Shown piece after piece: positions 8,816 to 15,643 of a stretch of 30,071 nucleotides of DNA (position 1 is the stretch's first letter; every line of letters starts with the position of its first letter). This DNA comes from Clostridiales bacterium UBA6330 (GTDB taxonomy: Bacteria > Bacillota > Clostridia > Oscillospirales > CAG-272), in NCBI GenBank assembly GCA_002438075.1, contig DJSQ01000040.1, positions 1 through 30,071 on the forward strand, in the 5' to 3' direction. The notes beneath the pieces are model-generated. The model saw nothing but the letters and a program-made list of their open reading frames with translations. It was not told the DNA's origin and made no database searches. The translations under genes and the position numbers were made by a program.

Positions 8816-9934
8816 ATGCTTTGGGCGATTCTGTTTGGGGGAATGCTTCTGCTCTGTCTTGGGGGCGTGCTCCTTTTGGTTTGCGGCGTGCGGAAATTCC
8901 GCTTTGTAACCCTGCTGTCGCATGGCAATCGGGCGGCGGGATGGTTGATTGCCGCCGCCGTAATTCTGTTGCCGTTGGGTCTGCTCTGGGCTTTGTGGGG
9001 CTATGTGAATGCGGGAATCGTCCTGTTGCACCTGATGGTGTTTTGGGGCGTTGCCGCGCTCGTGCAACGGATGGTTCAAGGGTGCAGAAGGCGACCCCTT
9101 CGCCGCAATTACGCGGGCATTGCCGCCGTTTTGCTGACCGTCCTTTATTTCGGCTTTGGCTTTGTGCAGGCAAACCGCGTGTGGCAGACGGACCGCACCC
9201 TGACCACCGAAAAACAGCTCGGGACCCTGCGGGTCGCTCTGCTGGCGGATGCCCATGTGGGAACGACCTTTGACGGCGAGGGGCTGAACGCGCACATTGA
9301 CCGAATTCAGGCGCAGCAGCCAGACGTGGTGGTAATCGCGGGGGATTTTGTGGATGAGGACACCAAAAAAGAGGACATGATTGCCGCCTGCCAAGCCCTG
9401 CGCAGGCTGGAGGTCAAATACGGCGTTTACTTCGTGTTCGGGAATCATGATAAGGGACGGTATGCAAACGGTCGCAGAGGCTACAGCGGCGAGGACCTGA
9501 TTGCGGAGCTGGAGAAAAACGGCGTTACGGTCTTGCAGGACGAGGCGGTGCTGATTGACAACCGCTTTTATCTGATCGGGCGGCAGGATGCCTCCGAGGA
9601 GACCGATTTCGGCGGCAGGCGAGCCGACATTGCCGAGCTGACGGAAGGCTTGGACCATGATAAATATATGATTGTTTTGGACCACCAGCCGAGGGACTAT
9701 GACAGGGAAGCGGGAGCCGAGGTTGACTTGGTCCTGTCGGGACATACCCACGGCGGGCAGATGATTCCAATCGGGCAGGTGATGCAGTGGTTCCGGCTTG
9801 CCGACCGTGTTTACGGGTATGAGCGGCGGCAAAGCACAGACTTTTTCGTGACCTCCGGTATCTCCGATTGGGCGTTCCGATTCAAAACCGGATGCCGCTC
9901 GGAATATGTGATGCTTGAGATTGCGGGGAAATGA
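8816..9934 (+). CDS. Membrane-anchored metallophosphoesterase (YkuE/YaeI-like)
   Basis: The ATG at 8816 is chosen for its GGAGG at 8803-8807; it gives 372 residues. The N-terminal third has about four hydrophobic helices (roughly 1-24, 42-62, 64-85, 99-118), placing the catalytic domain at the membrane. The complete calcineurin-like metal-binding set is present: Asp145-x-His147 in LLADAHVG, Gly-Asp177 in VIAGDFVD, Gly-Asn210-His211-Asp212, His290 in LDHQP, and Gly-His310-Thr-His312-Gly-Gly. Family members with this layout cleave phosphodiester or pyrophosphate bonds in lipids or nucleotides; the substrate here is not visible. It has its own promoter and leader hairpin and ends in a bidirectional terminator shared with the converging glycosidase gene. 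Confidence 0.9.
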   Translation: MLWAILFGGMLLLCLGGVLLLVCGVRKFRFVTLLSHGNRAAGWLIAAAVILLPLGLLWALWGYVNAGIVLLHLMVFWGVAALVQRMVQGCRRRPLRRNYAGIAAVLLTVLYFGFGFVQANRVWQTDRTLTTEKQLGTLRVALLADAHVGTTFDGEGLNAHIDRIQAQQPDVVVIAGDFVDEDTKKEDMIAACQALRRLEVKYGVYFVFGNHDKGRYANGRRGYSGEDLIAELEKNGVTVLQDEAVLIDNRFYLIGRQDASEETDFGGRRADIAELTEGLDHDKYMIVLDHQPRDYDREAGAEVDLVLSGHTHGGQMIPIGQVMQWFRLADRVYGYERRQSTDFFVTSGISDWAFRFKTGCRSEYVMLEIAGK

Positions 9935-9972
9935 GAAGCACAACATCTGAACGGGGCGGAATTTTTGCAAGC

Positions 9973-10006
9973 AAAAAAGCAGAGGCATGAAAACCTCTGC
10001 TTTTTT
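9973..10006. terminator. Bidirectional intrinsic terminator
   Basis: AAAAAAGCAGAGG (9973-9985) and CCTCTGCTTTTTT (9994-10006) form a perfect stem with an 8-nt loop. It has a T-tract on both strands and separates two convergent genes. Confidence 0.92.
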
Positions 10007-10015
10007 GTTGTCGAT

Positions 10016-11449
10016 CTACCCCAAAAAGTCCGCCGTGCAAAGCAGGTAGGGGGAGTGCGAAAGGGGAAGATTCTTCAGCGTCACCGCTCCGTCCGCGTTC
10101 TGCTCGGTGAGGTCGCTCGGGAGCGCGTAAATCGCACCGTCCGCAAGGTCGACAAGCCTCAGCTGCTCGGGCGCGGCGCAGGACAGTCGGAAGGAGACCG
10201 TTCCCTCGTAGGTCGTGGTCAGGAGCGGGGTCGGCTCCCAGAAAGCAAGCCCCCATGCGTCCCCCTTGCGGAAGCCGTAGGTCACGGGCTCATGCAGGGG
10301 GCAGTCGGTCCCGCCCAAGCGCTTGGAGGGGAGCACGAGCTGTTCAATCGGCAGCTCCGCAACGGAAAAGCCATCGGAGAAAATCGACAGCAGGGTCCCC
10401 AGCGCCGTGTAGGAGGGCTTGGGGGAATAGGAGCCGGTGGAAAGCCCGTTTTCGTCAAAATCGGCGCTGAGAACACCGAAATAGCCGTAGTCAAGATAGC
10501 TCTTGCGGTCCGATACTACCCCGTTGAGTGCCTCAATCATGTCCAGCGTGGAGAAATACGAGGTCAGGGGCAGTTCGGCGGCAAGGTCGTGCAGAATGCC
10601 GCGCAGCAGATAGGTGCGCTGGCGCTCGGGGGTCCATGCAAAGCCGCGCATGGCACCGCTTCCGTCACTGCGGGACTGCGCACCCGCCTCGCCCTGAATC
10701 AGGTCAATCTTCTTTCCCGTTCCAGAAAGCAGGGTGCGGAGACCGCGGATGTAGGCGGGACGGCGGGCATCGTCTGCCGTGTAGACATGGAAGGAAACCG
10801 CATCCAGCGCATCGGCAAGCCCGCGGACGGTCAGCGAATCGGCAACGAACTCCAGCCCGTAGGGGTGCCCCAGCGCAAAGCCCGATACCTTTGCCTGCGG
10901 GTCCGCGTTGTGAATCGCCTGCGCGGTTGCAAGACAAAAAGCACCGTATTCCTTGCCACTCGGACCCGTTTCCGCATCCGTGCCGTGCCGCCAGCTGTAC
11001 TTCAGGTCGGGCTCGTTCCAGATTTCGTAGAGCGTGATTTTGCCACGATAATGCCGCACGGTCGCGTCAACGTAGCGCGCCCAAGCCTGCCGCTCCTCCT
11101 CGGTCCCAATCGGCGGACAGCCGACGCTCCCGAAGTAGGTGGCGGCGTGCGGGGTGTAAAGACTGTTGCCGTAGCAAAGGCAAATCCACGGCTGGATGCC
11201 GCGCCGCAGCAGGTTTTCCACAATCTCGTCGAGCCATGCGAAGTCGTAAACGCCGCGCTCCTTCTCGGTCCGCGCCCAGCCCGACTGAATGCGCGCCCAT
11301 TTTACGCCGATGGCGGCAATCTTGTCGTAAGCCTTTTCGGGGGTAAAGACCCCGCGGTCGAGCTTTTCAAAGCCGATTCCGATCGGTGAAGCCTTAATTT
11401 CGTTTGATGCCTTGATTCGGATCGAGCCGATCCGCTGTAACTGTTCCAT
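10016..11449 (-). CDS. Glycoside hydrolase, clan GH-A (GH39-like)
   Basis: This is a 477-residue protein without a signal peptide, so probably cytoplasmic. A TIM barrel of GH39/beta-xylosidase type fills about residues 20-375. The acid/base is Glu146 in EIWNEPD and the likely nucleophile is Glu254 in LIQGEAG, both at positions usual for clan GH-A retaining enzymes. A beta-rich C-terminal region follows (about 380-477). The start is preceded by AAGGAG on the minus strand. The sugar specificity cannot be read from the sequence; GH39 members act on xylosides, iduronides and other glycosides, and related uncharacterised GH-A families are possible. It is divergent from an AraC regulator across 260 bp and may be its target. 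Confidence 0.82.
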   Translation of the reverse strand: MEQLQRIGSIRIKASNEIKASPIGIGFEKLDRGVFTPEKAYDKIAAIGVKWARIQSGWARTEKERGVYDFAWLDEIVENLLRRGIQPWICLCYGNSLYTPHAATYFGSVGCPPIGTEEERQAWARYVDATVRHYRGKITLYEIWNEPDLKYSWRHGTDAETGPSGKEYGAFCLATAQAIHNADPQAKVSGFALGHPYGLEFVADSLTVRGLADALDAVSFHVYTADDARRPAYIRGLRTLLSGTGKKIDLIQGEAGAQSRSDGSGAMRGFAWTPERQRTYLLRGILHDLAAELPLTSYFSTLDMIEALNGVVSDRKSYLDYGYFGVLSADFDENGLSTGSYSPKPSYTALGTLLSIFSDGFSVAELPIEQLVLPSKRLGGTDCPLHEPVTYGFRKGDAWGLAFWEPTPLLTTTYEGTVSFRLSCAAPEQLRLVDLADGAIYALPSDLTEQNADGAVTLKNLPLSHSPYLLCTADFLG

Positions 11450-11465
11450 TTGGGTTCTCCTTGTG

Positions 11466-11549
11466 TTATCCTTTCCACTTGGTCAGGTCGCCAACGCCGT
11501 CCGCTTCGCCCACGGTAAAGCCCGAGAGGGGGAGTCCCTCACCTCCGAG
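11466..11549 (-). pseudogene. 3' remnant of a protein-coding gene
   Basis: Directly upstream of the glycosidase, the minus strand reads 27 residues ending in GFTVGEADGVGDLTKWKG and a TAA stop. Its codons resemble those of the resident genes, and the stop lies only 16 bp from the next start, as at an operon junction. No start codon or body is present because the frame runs into the AraC promoter region. The likeliest reading is the tail of a deleted gene. The family is not recognised, and it could be a chance open frame. Confidence 0.4.
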
Positions 11550-11566
11550 AAATATGTAAAAAACAG

Positions 11567-11595
11567 TTGACAAAACGGAACGGTTGTTGTATAAT
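11567..11595 (+). promoter_or_regulatory. Perfect consensus sigma-A promoter of the first AraC gene
   Basis: TTGACA (11567-11572), exactly 17 bp, TATAAT (11590-11595). All twelve hexamer bases match consensus. Confidence 0.88.
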
Positions 11596-11600
11596 CATAA

Positions 11601-11615
11601 CGAACGGACCGTTCG
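11601..11615. promoter_or_regulatory. Palindromic operator CGAACGG-A-CCGTTCG
   Basis: A perfect 7+1+7 inverted repeat lies 5 bp after the -10 box, over the expected transcription start of the AraC gene. A repressor bound here would block the otherwise full-consensus promoter. The same palindrome lies in the 20-bp gap between minus-strand TTGACC (11620-11625) and TATGAT (11594-11599), a possible non-optimal divergent promoter for the glycosidase. Confidence 0.55.
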
Positions 11616-11710
11616 CATCGGTCAACTATATCATACCAGATTTTTGCACTCCGCGCAATAGAAATCTCTACTCAAAATTATCGATATTCTATTCAAATGA
11701 GGTGATGCTC

Positions 11711-12505
11711 ATGTTTCCGCTCTTTACCCTGACAAGCGCCTTTACTTTTTCCGTGCTTGACCGCGACAACCGCGCGGGACCGCTCCGCATTGCCCGAAAT
11801 TACGAGCTGGAGGTCTATCTTTCGGACGGGGACACCGCCTACATCTCGGATACCGCGTACCCAATCCGAAAGGGAACTGTCCTGCTTGCCAAGCCCGGGG
11901 AGAAGCGCTACACGGTTGGGAACTTCTCCTGCCTGTATGTGCATTTCAAGTGCCACGATGCGGAATTTATCAAGCGGTGGATTGACCCGCTCCCGCACGC
12001 GACCTCGCTGTACGGGAATTACCGCATGGAGAAGCTGTACGGAAAGCTCGGGGAGCTGTTTCTGGGCAAGAACCGAATGGCGGACCTGCGCGTGAACAGC
12101 ATTTTGCTGGAAATCCTCGCGGAATTTGCGGAATCGGCATCGGATTCCGATGCAACGCCGAGACGCTACCGCGTCTACCAAAAGCAAATCGACGAAACGC
12201 TGGACTATATGCGGGACCACTATCCCGAGCCGCTCTCCTCGGCGTTTCTTGCCGACCGCATCCATCTCAGCGTCAATTTCTTTCAGATGGTCTTTCGGGA
12301 GCTGGTCGGGGTTCCGCCCGCGCGGTACCTGAAGCAATTGCGGATGGAATCGGTTTGTCGGATGCTGGTTGACACCGACCTGCCGCTATCCGAAATTGCC
12401 GAGCTGAACGGCTTTTCGGGCGCAAGCTACCTCACCTCCGCCTTCCGACACGAGCAGGGAATCACCCCCTCCGAATACCGCAGGAAAACCAAAGCGGACC
12501 TTTGA
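11711..12505 (+). CDS. AraC-family transcriptional regulator
   Basis: The ATG at 11711 is chosen for GAGG at 11699-11702; the open frame continues upstream into the -35 box and cannot all be coding. The 264-residue product has an N-terminal cupin-like sensor domain (about 1-145) and a C-terminal double helix-turn-helix of AraC type (about 158-260). The latter includes LADRIHLSVNFFQMVFRELVGVPPA and the signature region IAELNGFSGASYLTSAFRHEQG, ending ITPSEYRRK. It is a monocistronic gene with a consensus promoter and a palindromic operator, convergent with a second AraC gene. The probable target is the divergent glycosidase; the inducer is probably a sugar, by analogy with the family. Confidence 0.88.
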   Translation: MFPLFTLTSAFTFSVLDRDNRAGPLRIARNYELEVYLSDGDTAYISDTAYPIRKGTVLLAKPGEKRYTVGNFSCLYVHFKCHDAEFIKRWIDPLPHATSLYGNYRMEKLYGKLGELFLGKNRMADLRVNSILLEILAEFAESASDSDATPRRYRVYQKQIDETLDYMRDHYPEPLSSAFLADRIHLSVNFFQMVFRELVGVPPARYLKQLRMESVCRMLVDTDLPLSEIAELNGFSGASYLTSAFRHEQGITPSEYRRKTKADL

Positions 12506-12538
12506 AGGGGGGGAAGCCTTCGCCCGCCCTCGGAGAGG

Positions 12539-12585
12539 AAAAAAGCAAGCCCGCACGCAACAGAACCGTTGCGTGCGGGCTTGCT
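12539..12585. terminator. Intrinsic terminator between convergent AraC genes
   Basis: An 18-bp perfect stem (12544-12561 with 12568-12585) has an AGAACC loop. The A-run at 12539-12544 gives a strong U-tract for the minus strand. For the plus strand the tail CTCTTTCGTTCTTT is weaker. Confidence 0.88.
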
Positions 12586-12595
12586 CTTTCGTTCT

Positions 12596-13510
12596 TTACC
12601 CCCGCGCGTTTTTCTCGTAAAAGCGCTTCGGGGTCTCTCCGGTGTATTTGAGAAAACAGGTGGCAAAGTGGTTGTAGGAAGCGAAGCCGACCGCCTGTGC
12701 GATGCTTCCGATGGTCCGATAGCGGTCGAGGCTCAGGGAGCGCGCGATGGAAATGCGGTAGGAATGCAGGTAATCGACAAAGGATTGGTTGAAAACCGCC
12801 TTGAAGCTCCTGCAAAAATAGGATTTGCTGTAATGAAACCGATCCGCAACGGCGGCGGTTGTGAGCGGCTCCGCGTAATGTCGGCTGACGTACTGCACAA
12901 TCTCTTTGGTAAAGGCTGCCTGTCGGGACATCTTCCCGTCACGCTCGGGGGAAACGAAGCCGTCCCGCTCCAGCGCCGCCATCAGGTCCAGAAGCCCAGC
13001 GAGAATCCGCATGAAGCCCGCAGGGGTGGACCGCTCCGCGTAGCAGGCGTGAATCGCCCGCAGCCTTTCGTTCAGCTCCGCCGCGTGGGGGTCATCGTGC
13101 AGAATCAGATGCTGCATTCTGCGGGCATTCTCCTCGATGGATTCCAGATAGGCATCAAAATCGGGAACCGCGCCGTTTTTCAGAAGGGACAGGTCAAAAT
13201 TGATGACGTGGAATTCGTTCATGGTCTCGGGAGCTGTGACATAGGTCGCGTGAACGTCGAACGGATTCAGAAAAACGAGGTCGCCCGCATACAGCGCGTG
13301 CGGGGTGCCGTCAACCGAGACCCAGACCTCGCCCTGCACAATCCGCAGAATTTCCACCGCAAGATGGTTGTGGGGAACACTGAACCAGAGAATGCCATGC
13401 TTTTTCAGCTCAGTCGGCTGAGTGGCATGGCGGGGACTGTAATTGTAGCAGGTGGAGGATATCGGAATCTGTTCGTAGCGCAGAAAGGGCGCGTCCTGTC
13501 TGTACAGCAT
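12596..13510 (-). CDS. AraC-family transcriptional regulator (second)
   Basis: The start at 13510 is chosen because AGGAGA lies just upstream on the minus strand; an ATG 15 codons earlier lies nearly on the -10 box. The 304-residue protein has an N-terminal cupin sensor (about 25-135, with VEILRIVQGEVWVSVDG and GDLVFLNPFDVHATY) and a C-terminal AraC DNA-binding domain (about 195-300, with YSKSYFCRSFKAVFNQSF and IAQAVGFASYNHFATCFLKY). It is divergent from the five-gene exported-protein operon, whose promoter carries tandem repeats in AraC-activator geometry, so it is the best candidate activator. Like the other AraC gene it probably senses a carbohydrate. Confidence 0.88.
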   Translation of the reverse strand: MLYRQDAPFLRYEQIPISSTCYNYSPRHATQPTELKKHGILWFSVPHNHLAVEILRIVQGEVWVSVDGTPHALYAGDLVFLNPFDVHATYVTAPETMNEFHVINFDLSLLKNGAVPDFDAYLESIEENARRMQHLILHDDPHAAELNERLRAIHACYAERSTPAGFMRILAGLLDLMAALERDGFVSPERDGKMSRQAAFTKEIVQYVSRHYAEPLTTAAVADRFHYSKSYFCRSFKAVFNQSFVDYLHSYRISIARSLSLDRYRTIGSIAQAVGFASYNHFATCFLKYTGETPKRFYEKNARG

Positions 13511-13545
13511 GGCATTTCTCCTGAAGTGAGCGGGTTTATGAGACC

Positions 13546-13574
13546 ATGATAGCACATTTTTTTCGGTTTGTCAA
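13546..13574 (-). promoter_or_regulatory. Sigma-A promoter of the second AraC gene
   Basis: On the minus strand TTGACA (13569-13574), 17 bp, TATCAT (13546-13551) with an extended -10 TG. The rest of the 345-bp intergenic region, 13575-13726, shows nothing I can name. Confidence 0.82.
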
Positions 13575-13726
13575 GAGCAAAAAGCCTGCGGGCGCATTTT
13601 TTTGCTCTTTTTTCTTTTGTGAAAATCAGACAAAAACAGGAAATTCCAAGCAGCAGACCCCATTTGCGGAAATACCGTCACATTCGGGACAAAAAAGCGG
13701 GTGGAACGGGGAAAACGGAGCGGAAA

Positions 13727-13757
13727 AGGTCAATATCCGTACAGAACAGGTCAATAT
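13727..13757 (+). promoter_or_regulatory. Tandem direct repeats, probable AraC-activator binding sites
   Basis: AGGTCAATAT occurs exactly at 13727-13736 and 13748-13757, 21 bp apart (two helical turns). The second copy ends 6 bp before the -35 box of the promoter at 13764. This is the classic geometry of paired AraC-family half-sites. Confidence 0.65.
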
Positions 13758-13763
13758 TGCGGC

Positions 13764-13792
13764 TTTACAGAGTGTACAAAATGTGCTATGAT
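13764..13792 (+). promoter_or_regulatory. Promoter of the exported-protein operon
   Basis: TTTACA (13764-13769), 17 bp, TATGAT (13787-13792) with an extended -10 TG. It shares the 12-bp block AAAATGTGCTAT with the divergent AraC promoter. Confidence 0.75.
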
Positions 13793-13855
13793 ATTGGTAC
13801 GGGCGACCCGAGCCGCAAGGCAGGGCGCAAATAACATGAAGCGGAGGCTATCGAA

Positions 13856-15124
13856 ATGAAACGAACTCAGAAAGCACTTTCCCTCGCACTCATCCTTTGT
13901 ATGCTGCTCGGTATGACTTTGGCAACGGCACTGACCGCATTTGCGGCGGCACCGACCGGAAAGACGACCCTGACGACCGACCCCGAAACCGGTTACCCCA
14001 AGTGGTCGAATGACGAAACCGTCGGCTGGCGGAACGGAAGCTGGTACGGAAGCGATTCTCCCTTTGCGTATGAATACTATGTGGCGCCGACGGCAACTGC
14101 AATTTCCGATGACAAGGTTCCGTCCGATGCTACAAAAACGATGGGCTTTTATCCGATGCTCTGGCATGAGTCAACGGGTAGATTCCGCGCAACCACCACG
14201 GGAACAACCGGACCCTTCGGCTTGACCGATGCGCAGATCGGGGTGCTGGCAAGCTCCTATCACATTGCGGCGGCAGTGTCCTTTACGGCACCCTACACAG
14301 GAAAGCTCCGCTTTACCTATGAATGCCTGATCTACGCGAATGCGGACGGGACGAACCAGTCGACCGATGGAATCCTTTACATCTCGAAATCCGAATTGAA
14401 CCCCTCGGATGCATCCACCTATCTTGTGAAGGAGACGCAGGAAAAAGCAACGGCGCACACCGATGCCGCTTATGGGGTCAAAAAGACGGTTGAGGTCGAT
14501 GTAACGGCAGGGGAAAAGGTGTACTTTACCTCCAAGAACAATGCAAGCGCGCTCCTGATGACGGTGCTGTATATCAACTCCGCCGAATACATCGAAATGC
14601 CCGTGATTTCCGATTCCGCAGAGGTGATCGGGCACAGCCTGTCGGCGATGGATACGCCTGTTATCAACTTCTATGTAAAGCTGTCCGAAACGGCGGTCGG
14701 CTCCGATGCGAAAATCAAGGTCGGCTTGGATGAGGCTGTTACCGTCAGCGGAATTTCTGCGGCGGGCGTGGTCGGTCCGAACGGAGAGACCCTGACCGAG
14801 GCGGACCACGTGCGCATCTATTCCGTGCCGGTTCCCGCCAAGCGCATGACCGAAACGGTAACAATCTCCATCCTCGGGAGCGACGGTCAGGAGCTCCTGA
14901 CAAGCGGAAACACCTACAGCGTTGCGGAATATTGCTACGCGCAGGTAAAAATCTGGAAGGCTGCGGGAGACGCGGTAACGCGGGACCAACTGGACGTGGC
15001 AAAAATCTGCACGGGAATTCTGGTGTACGGCAGAACGGCACAGCAGTATTTCGGCTACAACACCGCAAATCTGCCGCAGCTTGACGCCGACCTGCTTGCA
15101 TTGGTCATGGCGGACTGCCAATGA
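13856..15124 (+). CDS. Secreted protein with beta-sandwich-like region and conserved C-terminal helical tail
   Basis: This is a 422-residue protein with a signal peptide (about 1-31, ending ALTAFA). The ribosome site GGAGG is at 13843-13847. The central part is beta-rich with many aromatic residues (for example AAVSFTAPYTGKLRFTYEC) and may be a carbohydrate-binding-like sandwich, which I infer only from its character. The tail from about residue 353 contains YSVAEYCYAQ and GRTAQQYFGYNTANL. It resembles a C-terminal tail that I recall on other gut Clostridia surface proteins, without an assigned function. There is no membrane anchor, so it is probably released or held by partners. It is the first gene of the operon running to 20202. 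Confidence 0.8.
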   Translation: MKRTQKALSLALILCMLLGMTLATALTAFAAAPTGKTTLTTDPETGYPKWSNDETVGWRNGSWYGSDSPFAYEYYVAPTATAISDDKVPSDATKTMGFYPMLWHESTGRFRATTTGTTGPFGLTDAQIGVLASSYHIAAAVSFTAPYTGKLRFTYECLIYANADGTNQSTDGILYISKSELNPSDASTYLVKETQEKATAHTDAAYGVKKTVEVDVTAGEKVYFTSKNNASALLMTVLYINSAEYIEMPVISDSAEVIGHSLSAMDTPVINFYVKLSETAVGSDAKIKVGLDEAVTVSGISAAGVVGPNGETLTEADHVRIYSVPVPAKRMTETVTISILGSDGQELLTSGNTYSVAEYCYAQVKIWKAAGDAVTRDQLDVAKICTGILVYGRTAQQYFGYNTANLPQLDADLLALVMADCQ

Positions 15125-15145
15125 TCGGGGAAGGGGAATTCAGCC

Positions 15146-15268
15146 ATGAAACTGCTGTATACAAAGCCCGATGCACGAATCGAGCGGCTGTCCTGCGCGG
15201 ACATCCTGACAGGGAGTGAGGAGAACGCACGGGAGGGCGTCAGCCTGCCGATTATCTGGGAGCCGTGA
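15146..15268 (+). CDS. Small 40-residue peptide
   Basis: This short frame has an AAGGGG ribosome site at 15131-15136, sits in an otherwise tight operon, and its stop lies 2 bp before the next start codon. The peptide starts MKLLYTKPDARIERLSCADI and ends SLPIIWEP. It has no signal peptide. Its layout (short charged start, a DILTGS segment, Gly-rich turn, LP-x-x-W end) recalls unnamed short proteins next to surface-protein genes in Clostridia; this is from memory. The end motif LPIIWEP resembles the LPPLWVP near the end of the adjacent lipoprotein. The function is unknown; a precursor peptide or an adaptor for the lipoprotein are possibilities. Confidence 0.6.
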   Translation: MKLLYTKPDARIERLSCADILTGSEENAREGVSLPIIWEP

Positions 15269-15270
15269 GC

Positions 15271-15615
15271 ATGAGACGCACAGGTCCGATGATTGGAATG
15301 CTCCTGCTGCTTGCAGTCTGCCTGTTCATGGCAGGCTGTGGGCGCGGGAGCGGACTGCCGAACGAAACGGCGGCATCCTCCGAGGTCACGGAGGAGACGG
15401 GGACCGAGACTGCGGCGGGGACCGAAGCCGCCGCACCCACTCCGCCCGTCAAGCGCCCGGGGGTCGATAACAACCCCGTCGACCCGCCCAAAACACCGGA
15501 TTCCGAAACCGAAGCACCGCCTGCCCCGTCGGGACCCGAAACCGAGCCGCCCGAAAAGGGAAGCAGAGAGGGGAACGAACTGCCGCCGCTTTGGGTTCCC
15601 ACCGAGAAAGCCTGA
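15271..15615 (+). CDS. Small Pro/Thr/Glu-rich lipoprotein
   Basis: The ATG at 15271 follows the upstream stop closely, so translation is probably coupled. The 114-residue product has a lipoprotein signal with lipobox MAGC (Cys23). After the lipidated cysteine there is only a low-complexity stalk rich in Glu, Thr, Pro and Ala, ending in GNELPPLWVPTEKA. No folded domain is visible. It may act as a lipid-anchored tether that displays its C-terminal LP-x-L-W-x-P motif, a motif shared with the 40-residue peptide upstream. Confidence 0.75.
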   Translation: MRRTGPMIGMLLLLAVCLFMAGCGRGSGLPNETAASSEVTEETGTETAAGTEAAAPTPPVKRPGVDNNPVDPPKTPDSETEAPPAPSGPETEPPEKGSREGNELPPLWVPTEKA

Positions 15616-15643
15616 CGGCGGCAAGATACCAAAGGAGAAGAAC

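Noticed and set aside
9965..11389. A 474-codon plus-strand frame opposite the glycosidase
   Set aside because: It begins inside the terminator hairpin and is the reverse of a gene with full catalytic motifs; the product has no recognisable domain.
11567..11710. A longer N-terminus for the first AraC protein
   Set aside because: The extended frame starts at the -35 hexamer of a full-consensus promoter, so the mRNA would not contain it.
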